NCBI RefSeq assembly: GCF_003610195.1
Contig: NZ_RAPO01000004.1
Span: 248,001 to 312,000, forward strand
DNA length: 64,000 nt
Source: Halopiger aswanensis
GTDB taxonomy: Archaea > Halobacteriota > Halobacteria > Halobacteriales > Natrialbaceae
Direction of reading: 5' to 3'
In this document: positions 17,161-26,361 of the stretch, piece after piece
Position numbering within the stretch: position 1 is the first letter of the stretch
Layout of the letters: every line of letters starts with the position of its first letter
Position numbers and translations under genes: made by a program
The notes under the pieces: model-generated
Databases searched by the model: none
What the model was told of the DNA's origin: nothing
The model's input: the letters and a program-made list of their open reading frames with translations, nothing else

Positions 17161-17535
17161 ATGGGCGACTCAACGCAGCAACTGGAAGTGTGGTGCGCGG
17201 GCGAAGACTGGTGTCCGATTACGTCAACTGCGACGCTAATCGGAAAGAAGTGGCACACTGTGGTCGTTCATCGGCTGCTCGAAAACGGTCCGCTCGGGTT
17301 CAATGCACTCAAAGAAGAAGTCGGAGGGATATCCAGTAAGGTGCTCTCGGACGTCCTCGAGGATCTCGAACAAAAGCAACTGGTCAACAGGGAGATCGTC
17401 AACGAAAAACCGGTCCGGGTCGAGTACTCGTTGACGGAGCTGGGCGAATCGCTCGAGCCAGTGATCAGGGAAATGGCAGAATGGGGAAAAGAGCACTTGA
17501 CGACTGCACCGGACGAAAACAGTTCAGTCGCATAG
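17161..17535 (+). CDS. HxlR-family transcriptional regulator
   Basis: 124 residues with the HxlR/MarR-like winged helix: CPITSTATLIGKKWHTVVVH, RLLENGPLGFNALKEEVGGI, SSKVLSDVLEDLEQKQLVNR and EYSLTELGESLEPVIREMAE. Cys12 and Cys18 flank the start of the domain; family members with a Cys there can sense electrophiles or redox state, so this one may too (inference). Divergent from a thioredoxin-reductase-like gene with shared palindromes in between. Confidence 0.92.
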   Translation: MGDSTQQLEVWCAGEDWCPITSTATLIGKKWHTVVVHRLLENGPLGFNALKEEVGGISSKVLSDVLEDLEQKQLVNREIVNEKPVRVEYSLTELGESLEPVIREMAEWGKEHLTTAPDENSSVA

Positions 17536-17623
17536 GTCATCGAAATGTGATGGGCTCAAACGACGTTGATACGGTATCGTAGAGAGAATGGGGTCTCGAA
17601 ACCACTGAGCCCCACTCTCAAGT

Positions 17624-19012
17624 ATGAGCACGTGGTCGGCGGAGGTAGTGGAACGACGTAATATCCTTCGAATGCTGCTGCTGGCCGTCTTAGTCGTATC
17701 TGGCGGGTATCTTGCGATTGCGTGGGTCAACGCACCGACTAACGCGACCGCTGCCGCGGCGAATCAGACGCAGTTACCGCTCGAGGATCGGACGCCGGTC
17801 GTCGAGGACCGTGGTGGGGCGACCGTCATTACGACCGATCCGCCGGCGGGAAGCGACGGCCTCGGGGCTATCGTCGCGTTCAGTGCCGACGGACGGCCGC
17901 TCTACCACAACGATACGTACGGGAACTACTTCGATGTCGATCCCGATCCACCCGGCTCGAAGACCGTTCTGTACGTCGCGGGAAGCCGGTACGACTCGTG
18001 TCCAGACAGGCTCCAAGCAGAGAGAGACAGCGCCGGTGACGACGGCTGTGCTGAAGTCGCGGTCGAACGCGTCAACCTCACGACGGGGACGACCGAGCGG
18101 CTACACACTGCCGTCACCGGCTGGGACATCTGGCACGACGTCGACCGGATCGACGACCACCGACTCCTCGTGGCCGACATCGCTCGAGATCGCGTGTTCA
18201 CGCTGAACACCACCACCGACGAGGTAACCTGGGAGTGGCGCGCCGAGGAAGACCTCGATCCGGACAGCGGCGGACAGCCCGGCGATTGGACCCACGTCAA
18301 CGACGTCGAACTGCTCGAGGACGGTCGGGTGATGGTGAGTCTCCGGAATCAGGACCGAGTCGCCTTTCTCGAACCGGGTGACGGACTCCAGCGTGACTGG
18401 ACGCTCGGTGCCGAGGACGCGTACGGGATCCTCTACGAGCAGCACAATCCGGACTACATCCCGTCCGCCCGCGGCGGCCCGGCGGTGATCGTCTCCGATT
18501 CGGAGAACAATCGCGTCGTCGAGTATCAGCGCCAAAATGAAACGTGGATGCGAACCTGGGAGTGGCAAGACGAGCGACTGCAGTGGCCACGCGACGCCGA
18601 CCGACTCCCCGGTAGCCATACGCTCGTGACGGATTCCAAGGGTGATCGGGTGCTCGAACTCTCGGAAACCGGTGACGTCGTCTGGAGCGTGGATATCGCG
18701 ACACCCTACGAAGCGGAGCGTCTCGGAACCGGCGATGAGAGTACAACCGGGCGGAGTACGGCTGCGCTTGCGAACGGGTCCGTCGACGCAACGGCCGCTG
18801 AAACGGATCGAACCTCGAAGACCGGACTTTCCTGGCTCGTCGCCTTCATCACCGGCCCGGTAGTCAACGGCGTCCTTCATGCAGCCCCGACGTGGATGAC
18901 GATTGGAGATCTGCTGGTCGCCGGAGTATTCGGTATCACAGCCGTGACGGGCGGCATCGCAGAGGTATACTGGTCGGGAGTCGGCCGACGACTACTGGAA
19001 CGGTTGCGATGA
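17624..19012 (+). CDS. Arylsulfotransferase-like membrane-anchored protein
   Basis: 462 residues. An N-terminal membrane helix (about 16-34) and a C-terminal one (about 420-450) bracket a large outside domain with repeated beta-propeller-like blades: GWDIWHDVDRIDDHRLLVAD, TWEWRAEEDLDPDSGGQPGD, WTHVNDVELLEDGRVMVSLR, VIVSDSENNRVVEYQRQ and WPRDADRLPGSHTLVTDSKG. This pattern matches the arylsulfotransferase (ASST) family, where paired His act in sulfate transfer. Whether the archaeal members are enzymes or structural propeller proteins is not known. Confidence 0.78.
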   Translation: MSTWSAEVVERRNILRMLLLAVLVVSGGYLAIAWVNAPTNATAAAANQTQLPLEDRTPVVEDRGGATVITTDPPAGSDGLGAIVAFSADGRPLYHNDTYGNYFDVDPDPPGSKTVLYVAGSRYDSCPDRLQAERDSAGDDGCAEVAVERVNLTTGTTERLHTAVTGWDIWHDVDRIDDHRLLVADIARDRVFTLNTTTDEVTWEWRAEEDLDPDSGGQPGDWTHVNDVELLEDGRVMVSLRNQDRVAFLEPGDGLQRDWTLGAEDAYGILYEQHNPDYIPSARGGPAVIVSDSENNRVVEYQRQNETWMRTWEWQDERLQWPRDADRLPGSHTLVTDSKGDRVLELSETGDVVWSVDIATPYEAERLGTGDESTTGRSTAALANGSVDATAAETDRTSKTGLSWLVAFITGPVVNGVLHAAPTWMTIGDLLVAGVFGITAVTGGIAEVYWSGVGRRLLERLR

Positions 19013-19125
19013 AAGACGAAATTTCACTCGTGGTCAACCCCTCGTAACGGATCGCCGGGCGAATCGGATCTCGTACCGGCTTCGATATCGAAAGTCATAG
19101 CTCGAGCGCGGCAGAATCTCGGGCG

Positions 19126-19449
19126 ATGTCGTGGCTCATCCTGTTCATCGCTGGCCTCTTCGAAATCGCGTGGGCGATCGGGCTCGCCTACTCTGATGGC
19201 CTCTCGAAGCCGCTGCCGACGGTTGGGACGGGTATCGCGCTCGTCATCAGTATGGTGTTGCTCGCGAAAGCGGTCCAAGACCTCCCGATCGGGACCGCCT
19301 ACGCCGTCTGGACGGGGATCGGTGCCGTGGGAACCGCAACGCTCGGGATCCTGCTCTTCGACGAGCCGGCGACGGCCGCGCGCCTCCTCTTTATTTCCGT
19401 GATCGTCGTCGGAATCGTCGGCCTCAACCTCGTTTCCGGCGGCCATTAG
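19126..19449 (+). CDS. SMR-family exporter, Gdx/SugE-like
   Basis: 107 residues with four membrane helices. The N-terminus has the invariant SMR Glu (Glu13 in AGLFEIAWAIGLAYSDGLSK); the W-A-x-G-L-x-Y-S-x-G signature is nearer to guanidinium exporters (Gdx, formerly SugE) than to multidrug EmrE. It should work as an antiparallel dimer that exchanges protons for small cations. Substrate assignment is inference. Confidence 0.85.
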   Translation: MSWLILFIAGLFEIAWAIGLAYSDGLSKPLPTVGTGIALVISMVLLAKAVQDLPIGTAYAVWTGIGAVGTATLGILLFDEPATAARLLFISVIVVGIVGLNLVSGGH

Positions 19450-19611
19450 CGGTGTATTCGGTTCTCGGCTGTGAGAACCGACTGGCGCCGTCGTTGATCA
19501 CTCACACCGCTCGACGGCAGCCCCGTGCTCGAGCAATACCCAGCCGGAACCGCCGTATCTGAAAGCGTCCCGTAGGCATATGTAGCGAGTCAGTGTAGTC
19601 CGACGAGAATT

Positions 19612-20358
19612 ATGTCAGACGCAGCTGACGGGCTGTTTCATCAGTCGACCGACCTCGAGGCCGAGTCGCCGACGCTGATCGAAGGGTTGCCGGGCCACGG
19701 ACTGGTCGCGTCGATCGCCGTCGATCAGCTCACCGACCAGCTCGGGCTCGAGGAGTACGGCTCGATCCGATCCGACGCCTTTCCGCCCGTCGCCTCGTTC
19801 ACGGACGGGCTCGTGCAGGATACGGTCCGCGTCTACGGCGGCACGGAGCCGGAGATCATGACGCTCCAGAGCGACGTTCCGATCCCGGAAGACGCGTTCG
19901 ACGACTTGAGTCAGTGTGTCCTGGAGGAACTGGTCGACGATTTCAGCCGAGCCATTTTCCTCGCCGGGGCGCCGGCCCAGTCCGAGGACCAGCAGGGCGA
20001 AGTCGTCGGCGTCGCGACGACCGAGGAACTGAAGACGGAACTCGAGGATGCTGGAATCGATCTGGCGGAGGACTCCGGTGCCGTAAGCGGTGTGACCGGG
20101 GCACTCATCAACGCGTGCTATCAGGCCGACGTACCGGCAGCGCTGCTGCTCGTCCGTGCGGATCCTCGGCTCCCGGATCCGGCCGCGGCGCGGTCCGTCA
20201 TCGAGACGGCGCTCGAGCCCCTCGTCGAGTTCGACATCGATACGACCGAACTTCGCGAGCAGGCGGAGGAGATTCAACGCCAGAAACAGCAGGTTGCACA
20301 GCAGTTACAGCAGGCACAGGGCCAACAGGACGAACCGATTCGAGGAATGTTTCGGTAG
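19612..20358 (+). CDS. PAC2-family protein (proteasome assembly chaperone-like)
   Basis: 248 residues. The PAC2 domain spans about 18-205 (SPTLIEGLPGHGLVASIAVD, SDAFPPVASFTDGLVQDTVR, AIFLAGAPAQSEDQQGEVVG, SGVTGALINACYQADVPAAL) and a Gln-rich predicted coiled coil follows (EEIQRQKQQVAQQLQQAQGQ). Archaeal PAC2 proteins include ones that bind the 20S proteasome through a C-terminal tail; the family here is widespread in haloarchaea. Cytoplasmic. A single gene, upstream of the ectoine cluster with a 290-base gap. Confidence 0.88.
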   Translation: MSDAADGLFHQSTDLEAESPTLIEGLPGHGLVASIAVDQLTDQLGLEEYGSIRSDAFPPVASFTDGLVQDTVRVYGGTEPEIMTLQSDVPIPEDAFDDLSQCVLEELVDDFSRAIFLAGAPAQSEDQQGEVVGVATTEELKTELEDAGIDLAEDSGAVSGVTGALINACYQADVPAALLLVRADPRLPDPAAARSVIETALEPLVEFDIDTTELREQAEEIQRQKQQVAQQLQQAQGQQDEPIRGMFR

Positions 20359-20583
20359 GACAGGCTCGACGGTCGCCAGTCGCAGACGACAGTCGACAGC
20401 CGACGGCCGACAGTTGAACAAGGGAGTCGGCTCGAGCGTGAGACACTGCTTCCGCAGACAGCGCGTCGTAGCCGGTCGGAGCTAGCTGGTACCTCGGACT
20501 CGAGGCAGACTCACACTTGGCTCGACAATCGGTAGTTCTCGGAGTGATATTAGGACGCCCCGCAGAGCTGTGTAAACAGAATC

Positions 20584-20600
20584 TGTATCTATAATACACG
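20584..20600 (+). promoter_or_regulatory. Promoter/operator candidate of doeA
   Basis: TGTATCTATAATACACG contains TGTAT and ATACA half-sites separated by five bases and a TATA-like core (CTATAATAC). Related words occur before other genes of the ectoine cluster. About 50 nt before the ATG at 20649. Confidence 0.4.
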
Positions 20601-20648
20601 AAAAGCTTTTGATGATAGTAGATGACCCTCTCCACAGGATCTGTTACC

Positions 20649-21827
20649 ATGTCCCGCAACGTTTTCGACGCGAGCGAATACGAACGCCGGGTCGATCGGA
20701 CGAAAGAGCGGTTGCGCGAGGAGAACCTCGACGCGATCGTCGTCGCCGATCCGGCCAATATGAACTATCTCACGGGCTACGACGGCTGGTCGTTCTACGT
20801 TCACCAGGCGGTTATCGTGACGGCCGAGCGCGACGACCCCGTCTGGGTCGGCCGGGAGATGGACGCGAACGGTGCGCGGGCGACGACCGTCCTCCCGGAG
20901 GACAGCATCCGGTCGTACAGCGACGACCACGTCCACTCCCCGTACGACCTCCACCCGATGGATTACGTCGCGGGCGTCCTCGAGGAACTCGAGGTCGCGG
21001 ACGGGCGGATCGGCCTCGAGATGGACGCGTCGTACTTCACCGCCAAGTCCTACACGCGACTGCAGGAGAACTTTCCGGAGGCGGACTTCGAGGACGCGAC
21101 GCTGCTGGTCGGCTGGGTTCGGATCAAGAAATCCGAGCGGGAACTCGAGTACATGCGCGAGGCTGCACGGATCTCCGAGAACGCCATGCAGGCGGGCCTC
21201 GACGCGATCGAGGCCGGCGTGCCGGAGTACGAGGCGGCGGCCGCGATCTACGAGCAACTCGTCAGGGGGACCGAGGAGTACGGCGGCGACTACCCCTCGA
21301 TCGTGCCGCTGATGCCCTCGGGCGATCACACGGGGACGCCGCACCTGACCTGGACCGACCGCGAGTTCGAGGACGGCGACCCGGTCATCATCGAACTCTC
21401 GGGCTGTCGGCACCGCTATCACTCGCCGCTGGCCCGGACGACCTTCGTCGGCGACCCGCCCGCGGAACTCGAGGAGACCGCGGACATCGTCGTCGAAGGG
21501 ATCGAAGCCGCCCTCGACGCGGTCGAACCGGGCGTCACCTGCGAGGCCGTCGAGGCTGCCTGGCGCGAGACGATCGCCCAGTACGGCCTCGAGAAGGAGG
21601 ATCGCATCGGCTACTCGATGGGGCTTGGCTACCCGCCGGACTGGGGCGAACACACCGCCAGTATTCGTCCGGGAGACGAGACCGAACTCGAGGAGAACAT
21701 GACCTTTCACATGATCCCCGGCATCTGGACCGACGAGATCGGCATGGAGATCAGCGAGACGTTTCGCGTCACGGGTAGCGGCGCGGAGCCGCTGGCGGAC
21801 TTCCCGCGACGGCTGTTCACGGCGTAA
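20649..21827 (+). CDS. doeA: Ectoine hydrolase (M24-fold)
   Basis: 392 residues. It opens the ectoine ring to N-acetyl-2,4-diaminobutyrate, the first step of ectoine and hydroxyectoine catabolism; cytoplasmic. Diagnostic DoeA/EutD stretches are NMNYLTGYDGWSFYVHQ (38-54), GGDYPSIVPLMPSG (212-225), PHLTWTDREF, GLGYPPDWGEHTASIRPGD (325-343) and MTFHMIPGIWTDEIGMEISE. The usual M24 metal-binding Asp region is replaced by ELSGCRHRYHSPLARTTF, which agrees with the DoeA group, whose members lack the canonical metal site. The length and ends (PRRLF plus two residues) fit the family. The ATG at 20649 was chosen over an ATG 27 bases earlier because MSRNVFDASEYERRV fits relatives. It heads the catabolic cluster that follows. 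Confidence 0.9.
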   Translation: MSRNVFDASEYERRVDRTKERLREENLDAIVVADPANMNYLTGYDGWSFYVHQAVIVTAERDDPVWVGREMDANGARATTVLPEDSIRSYSDDHVHSPYDLHPMDYVAGVLEELEVADGRIGLEMDASYFTAKSYTRLQENFPEADFEDATLLVGWVRIKKSERELEYMREAARISENAMQAGLDAIEAGVPEYEAAAAIYEQLVRGTEEYGGDYPSIVPLMPSGDHTGTPHLTWTDREFEDGDPVIIELSGCRHRYHSPLARTTFVGDPPAELEETADIVVEGIEAALDAVEPGVTCEAVEAAWRETIAQYGLEKEDRIGYSMGLGYPPDWGEHTASIRPGDETELEENMTFHMIPGIWTDEIGMEISETFRVTGSGAEPLADFPRRLFTA

Positions 21828-21880
21828 CCGCACTACCCCGGCCCACCACCTGCTCACGACACCAGGGTCGAAGGCGCTAA

Positions 21881-22261
21881 CGGCTCGACGACGTCCGTCC
21901 CGGCCTGGAGCGGTTGCACGACGCCGAATACGAGCTGTACGTCGTTTCGAACGGGAGCGAGGAGATGGTCGACCGCGGGGATCTCGACGACCTCCTCGAG
22001 GAGACGATCAGCGCCGACGAACTCTCCCAGTTCAAGCCGGGGTCGGAGCTGTATCGCCACGCCGCCGATCGAATCGGCACGCCCGTCGAGGAGATCGCGT
22101 TCGTCGCGGCGGGCTGGTGGGACGTGCCGGGCGGGATCAACGCCGGGATACAGGATGTCTGGGTCGACCGACAGGATACGCTGTGGGGACCCTACGAGAC
22201 GGAACCCGACCTCACGATCGAGAGCTTCCACGAGCTCGCCGGCGAACTGGAGACCGAGTGA
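21881..22261 (+). pseudogene. C-terminal remnant of a HAD-superfamily (haloacid dehalogenase type II-like) gene
   Basis: The frame reads RPGLERLHDAEYELYVVSNG, SQFKPGSELYRHAADRIGT, EEIAFVAAGWWDVPGGINAG and IQDVWVDRQ. These are motifs II to IV of type II haloacid dehalogenases (SNGS, KP, and the W-D-V-x-G region). The N-terminal part with the nucleophile Asp is missing and the frame opens after a TAA at 21878-21880, with only a TTG as internal start. A decayed gene is the best reading. Confidence 0.7.
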
Positions 22262-22361
22262 TTTGCCGTTGGACACCGTACATGATTCGGGCAGCTCCCC
22301 GAGATACTGCATAGTGTGCGGCCACACTAGGTTTTTCAAATCGAATCCCGTACCGACGAGT

Positions 22362-22613
22362 ATGAGCAGTGAACGGGTCGATGCCGAGAGCAAAGTTTCG
22401 GGAAATCAGGCGAACATTCCGTCCAGAATTCGTCGCGAACTCGATATCGACGACGGCGATCAGCTTCGCTGGCGCCTCGAGGACGACGGGAGCGTCCGCG
22501 TCGAGGTCGTCCGGCAGAAAAGCGGAACGTTCGCCGAGTTCGACGGCTACGACGGGACGGAAGCGACCGACGTGACGACCGACCACGACGCCTGGGGCGT
22601 CGACGGCGAGTAA
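22362..22613 (+). CDS. AbrB/SpoVT-type antitoxin
   Basis: 83 residues with a swapped-hairpin AbrB domain: VDAESKVSGNQANIPSRIRR, ELDIDDGDQLRWRLEDDGSV. The Asp/Glu-rich tail should cover the toxin. The stop codon is directly followed by the ATG of the PIN gene, so the pair is one toxin-antitoxin operon. It would bind its own promoter; a TTTTTCAAAT element at 22332-22341 is the likely TATA region. Confidence 0.85.
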   Translation: MSSERVDAESKVSGNQANIPSRIRRELDIDDGDQLRWRLEDDGSVRVEVVRQKSGTFAEFDGYDGTEATDVTTDHDAWGVDGE

Positions 22614-23048
22614 ATGCCTCGCGCACTCGTCGATACGTCGGTCCTCTTCGCAGCCGCCTACAGACGGGATAGCGCGCACGAGACTGCGCTTCCGGTGCTC
22701 CGCGGTATCGACGACGGATCCCTCCCGGAAGCGGTCGTCCTCGACTACGTACTCGCGGAAACGCTCAGCGGGCTCACGACGCACGCCGGACACGGTGCTG
22801 CCGTCGATCTGCTCGATCGCATCGAGGAAAACGCGCGCTTCCACATCGATTCGCTCTCTGCGGACGCCCTCGCGACGGGAAAAGCGCTGTTCCGGCAGCA
22901 CGAACCCCTCTCGTTCGTCGACGCTTGCATCGTCGCGTACATGAAAACCGAAGGACTCGGTTACCTCTACGCTCTCGACGACGATTTCGACGTCGCTGAC
23001 GACGTCTATCGACTCGAGACGGCGACGAACCCGTACGACCCGAGTTAA
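22614..23048 (+). CDS. PIN-domain toxin (VapC-like)
   Basis: 144 residues. The PIN RNase core is complete: Asp7 (ALVDTSVLFA), Glu49 (YVLAETLSGL), Asp103 (SFVDACIVAYM) and Asp122/Asp124 (YALDDDFD). Such toxins cleave tRNA or rRNA and are neutralised by the adjacent AbrB-type antitoxin. Located between doeA and the rest of the ectoine cluster, as if inserted with or after the neighbouring HAD fragment. Confidence 0.9.
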   Translation: MPRALVDTSVLFAAAYRRDSAHETALPVLRGIDDGSLPEAVVLDYVLAETLSGLTTHAGHGAAVDLLDRIEENARFHIDSLSADALATGKALFRQHEPLSFVDACIVAYMKTEGLGYLYALDDDFDVADDVYRLETATNPYDPS

Positions 23049-23127
23049 TCCGGTACTCTCGAGCGGGACCATCCGACCCGTTCACGGTGAAGAAAACGAG
23101 ACGCCGCCCGAGCGCCGCCCTCGAGAC

Positions 23128-26100
23128 TTACTGCGAGAGCGCGGCCGCAACCGATTCGATCGGATGCGGCGGGTCGTCGCAACCGTCGTACGCCGATAGC
23201 TGGGTCCGGCAGGACGCGCCGGGCGCGACGACCCGGTCGCCGTCGCTCGCGGCGATCTGATCGAACAGGATCTCGCCGATAGCTCGACTGAGCGAGTAGT
23301 GTTCGGCCTCGTAGCCGAACGAGCCGGCCATCCCGCAACAGCCCGAATCGAGGGCGTCGACCTCGTAGCCGACCGCCTCGAGGACCGCCGCCGCGTGGCC
23401 GTCCTTCTTCGTGGCCTTCTGGTGGCAGTGGCCGTGGTAGGTCAGGGTCTCGGCCGGATCGGCGCGGTCCGTCGGCAACGCCGCGGCGAGGTCGAACCGG
23501 TCGAGGTACTCGCAGACGCCGTAGGTGTTCGCGGCGAGCCGTTCAACGTCGGGACCCGAGAGCAAGTCCAGGTAGTCCGACTGGAACATGACGGCGTCGG
23601 AGGGCTCGACGAGGACGACCTCCCAGCCGTCCTCAACGAACGGCGCCAGCACGTCGACGGTCGTCCGCGCCCGCTCGCGGGAGACGTCGAGGAGCCCTTT
23701 CGAGTGGGCCGGCCGGCCCGTCGACGAGACGCCGTCCGGAATCCGGACGTGGACGCCCGCCGTCTCGAGAACCTGAACGGCCGCTTTCCCGGCCCGCGGG
23801 TGGTTGTAGTTCGTGTACGTGTCGGGGAACAGTAGCACCTTCCGGTCGGCCTCCGCGAGGGGGACGCGAGGGCCGCGGTCGGCGAACCACGCCTCGAAGC
23901 TCTCGCTCGCGAAACTCGGCAGGTCGCGCTCGCGGGCGATCCCGAGGGTTTTCTCGGCGAGCAGGTCGGCGCCGGGAAGCGACGCGGCCAAGTTCGACAG
24001 CGGGGCGAGCGCGCTTCCGACCGCGTTCAGTCGGTCGACGTTCGCGAAGAGCCGATCGCGCAGACCCACACCGTGTTTCCGGTGGGCCGCGTGCTCGACT
24101 TCGGCCTTGAGCTTCGCCATATCGACCTCGCTCGGGCAGTCCCGCGCACAGCCCTTGCAGCCGATACAGAGATCCATCACCTCCGCCAGGAACTCCTCGT
24201 CGGTGGCGTCGGTCTCGAGGTCGCCGCTCATCGCGGCCCGCAGCATGTTCGCCCGGCCGCGCGTGCTGAGCCCCTCCTCCTCGGCCGCGCGGTAGGTCGG
24301 GCACATCACGCCGCCGGTGGTCTCCTGCTCGCCGCGACAGCCGGCGCAGCCGTGGCAGAGTTCGACCATGCCCTGAAAGCCGTTGTCGGTGTCCCACTCG
24401 AGGGTCGGCACGAGCGCCGGATCGAACTCGTAGTCGGGGTCGAACCGCAGGTGCTCGGTCATGTCGTGGTCGCCGCAGACGGTGCCCGGATTGAGCAGCC
24501 AGTCCGGGTCGAAGGCCGTCTTCAGCTCCCGGAACAGGCCCCAGACGTCGTCGCCGTAGAGCTTGCGGTTCCACTGGGTGCGCGCCCGGCCGTCACCGTG
24601 TTCACCAGACACCGACCCGCCGTAGCGGACGACGAGGTCGGTCACGTCGTCGGCGAGCGACTCGAAGTCCTCGAGGCCCGCGTCGGTTTTCGTGTTCACG
24701 AGCGGCCGCATGTGCATACAGCCCGGGCCGGCGTGGGCGTAGAAGCTCGCGAACGTGTCGTAGTCCTCGAGCACCGCGCGGAAGTCGGCGACGTAGTCCG
24801 CGAGGTGCTCGGTGGGAACGGCGGTGTCCTCGATGAAGGAGATGTGCTTCTCGTCCGACGTTCGCGAGAGGAGAATGGGCGCCGCGCTCTTGCGGAGCTT
24901 CCAGAGTTCGGCGATTCCCTCGGAGTCGTGGGCCTCGAGGGCGTCGAAGGCCCGGACCGGCGCTTCGCTGTCGGCGCCGCCGTCATCGAGATCCTGATCG
25001 GCGTCCCTGGGCAGCCGGTCGGCCAATAGGTCGGCGACTTGCTCGCGGCCGTGGTCGTCGTCTTCGGCGTAAAACTCGACGAGTAGCGCCGTCTCGGTAC
25101 CCGCGGGAAGCCGTTCGACGAGGTCGGCGAACTCCTCCGTTCGCCGAGCGAGATCGATTAGGACGTCGTCGATCGCCTCGACGGCGGCCGGATCGTGATT
25201 TCGCACGATTGTGTCGACGTCGGCCATCGCCTCGAGCAGATCGCGGTAGGTCAACAGCGCCACCGACGTCGTCTCGGGGACGGACTCGAGCGAGACGGTC
25301 GCCTCCGTCACCACGCCGAGGGTGCCCTCGCTACCGGCGAAGACGCGGGCGAGGTTGACGGTGGCGTCGGGATCAGGGTCAGGGCCAAGAGCGGCCTCGG
25401 ATTCGCCCTCGGCGTTCCCGATCTCGAGCGATCCCTCCCGGCGCTCGTCGAACGCATCGGGCTCGCCGTAGGCTTCGGCGACTAGCCGGTCGAGGTTGTA
25501 CCCCGACACGTTGCGCTTTAGCTGCGGGAAGGCGTCGGCGATCGTACCGGCGTCCTCGTCGATCACGCGGACCAGCGCGGCGTAGATCCGCTCGAGGCGG
25601 TCGCCGTCCGGATCGGCCCGCTCGCGGAGTTCGCGGACCGTCACCTCGCCGAACCGTTCGACCGAGCCGTCGGCGAGGACGACCTCGCAGGCCTCGACGT
25701 AGGCGTCAGTTTTCCCGTACTGCAGCGAGTGGGCGCCCGTGGAGTTGTTCCCGATGGCACCGCCGACGGTGCTGCGGTTCCCGGCGGCGGGATCCGGCGC
25801 GAACTTCAGGCCGTGGGACTCGAGTTCGCCGTTGAGGTCGGCCAGCACCGCGCCCCCCTGAACGGTCGCTCGCCGGGTTTCGGGGTCGATCTCGAGGACG
25901 TCGCCCATGTGGGTCGTGAAATCGAGGACGACGGCCTCGTTGACCGCCTGGCCGGCGAGGCTGGTGCCGCCGCCGCGGGGGAGCACGGGAATCCCCTCGT
26001 CGGCGCAGTAGGCGACGACGCTCGCGACGTCGGCCGTCGACCGCGGGAAGACGACGCCGACGGGCATCTGCTCGTAGGCGCTGGCGTCGGTCGCGTACAG

Positions 26101-26352
26101 TTGTCGGGAGTAGTCGTCGAACCGCACCTCGCCGTCGATGCGCTCGCGCAGCGCCGCGACGAGGTCGGACTGGTCGACGTCGCCGCCGACGTAGTCGTAG
26201 TCGGCTCGCGGATCCGCGGCCGGATCGTCGGCGCGCGGATCGGCGGGCGGTCCGAGGGTCGTCTCGTCGAGCGTCGACGTCTGATCGCTGTGGTCGGTCG
26301 TCGACGAGCCGTCGACCCGATCGGTCGTCGAATCCGGGTGTTCCGTAGCCAT
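23128..26352 (-). CDS. FAD-linked oxidase fused to Fe-S (GlpC/GlcF-like) domain
   Basis: 1074 residues. After an acidic head, an FAD-binding type 4 domain (FPRSTADVASVVAYCADEGI, LPRGGGTSLAGQAVNEAVVL) and its oxidase C-terminal cap (HAGPGCMHMRPLVN, GSVSGEHGDGRARTQWNRKL) are followed by a ferredoxin-like region with CHGCAGCRGEQET and CIGCKGCARDCPSEVDM, then two CCG repeats (YHGHCHQKATKKDG and LDSGCCGMAGSFGYE). This is the GlcD-GlcF fusion, acting on D-2-hydroxyacids such as glycolate, D-lactate or D-2-hydroxyglutarate and passing electrons to the membrane. It is 9 bases downstream of a D-2-hydroxyacid dehydrogenase gene in the same direction, so the two form an operon and probably share a substrate. 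Confidence 0.9.
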   Translation of the reverse strand: MATEHPDSTTDRVDGSSTTDHSDQTSTLDETTLGPPADPRADDPAADPRADYDYVGGDVDQSDLVAALRERIDGEVRFDDYSRQLYATDASAYEQMPVGVVFPRSTADVASVVAYCADEGIPVLPRGGGTSLAGQAVNEAVVLDFTTHMGDVLEIDPETRRATVQGGAVLADLNGELESHGLKFAPDPAAGNRSTVGGAIGNNSTGAHSLQYGKTDAYVEACEVVLADGSVERFGEVTVRELRERADPDGDRLERIYAALVRVIDEDAGTIADAFPQLKRNVSGYNLDRLVAEAYGEPDAFDERREGSLEIGNAEGESEAALGPDPDPDATVNLARVFAGSEGTLGVVTEATVSLESVPETTSVALLTYRDLLEAMADVDTIVRNHDPAAVEAIDDVLIDLARRTEEFADLVERLPAGTETALLVEFYAEDDDHGREQVADLLADRLPRDADQDLDDGGADSEAPVRAFDALEAHDSEGIAELWKLRKSAAPILLSRTSDEKHISFIEDTAVPTEHLADYVADFRAVLEDYDTFASFYAHAGPGCMHMRPLVNTKTDAGLEDFESLADDVTDLVVRYGGSVSGEHGDGRARTQWNRKLYGDDVWGLFRELKTAFDPDWLLNPGTVCGDHDMTEHLRFDPDYEFDPALVPTLEWDTDNGFQGMVELCHGCAGCRGEQETTGGVMCPTYRAAEEEGLSTRGRANMLRAAMSGDLETDATDEEFLAEVMDLCIGCKGCARDCPSEVDMAKLKAEVEHAAHRKHGVGLRDRLFANVDRLNAVGSALAPLSNLAASLPGADLLAEKTLGIARERDLPSFASESFEAWFADRGPRVPLAEADRKVLLFPDTYTNYNHPRAGKAAVQVLETAGVHVRIPDGVSSTGRPAHSKGLLDVSRERARTTVDVLAPFVEDGWEVVLVEPSDAVMFQSDYLDLLSGPDVERLAANTYGVCEYLDRFDLAAALPTDRADPAETLTYHGHCHQKATKKDGHAAAVLEAVGYEVDALDSGCCGMAGSFGYEAEHYSLSRAIGEILFDQIAASDGDRVVAPGASCRTQLSAYDGCDDPPHPIESVAAALSQ

Positions 26353-26361
26353 CGTGACTCG

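Noticed and set aside
19010-19048. A 12-codon frame overlapping the end of the arylsulfotransferase-like gene
   Set aside because: Too short and without any supporting signal.
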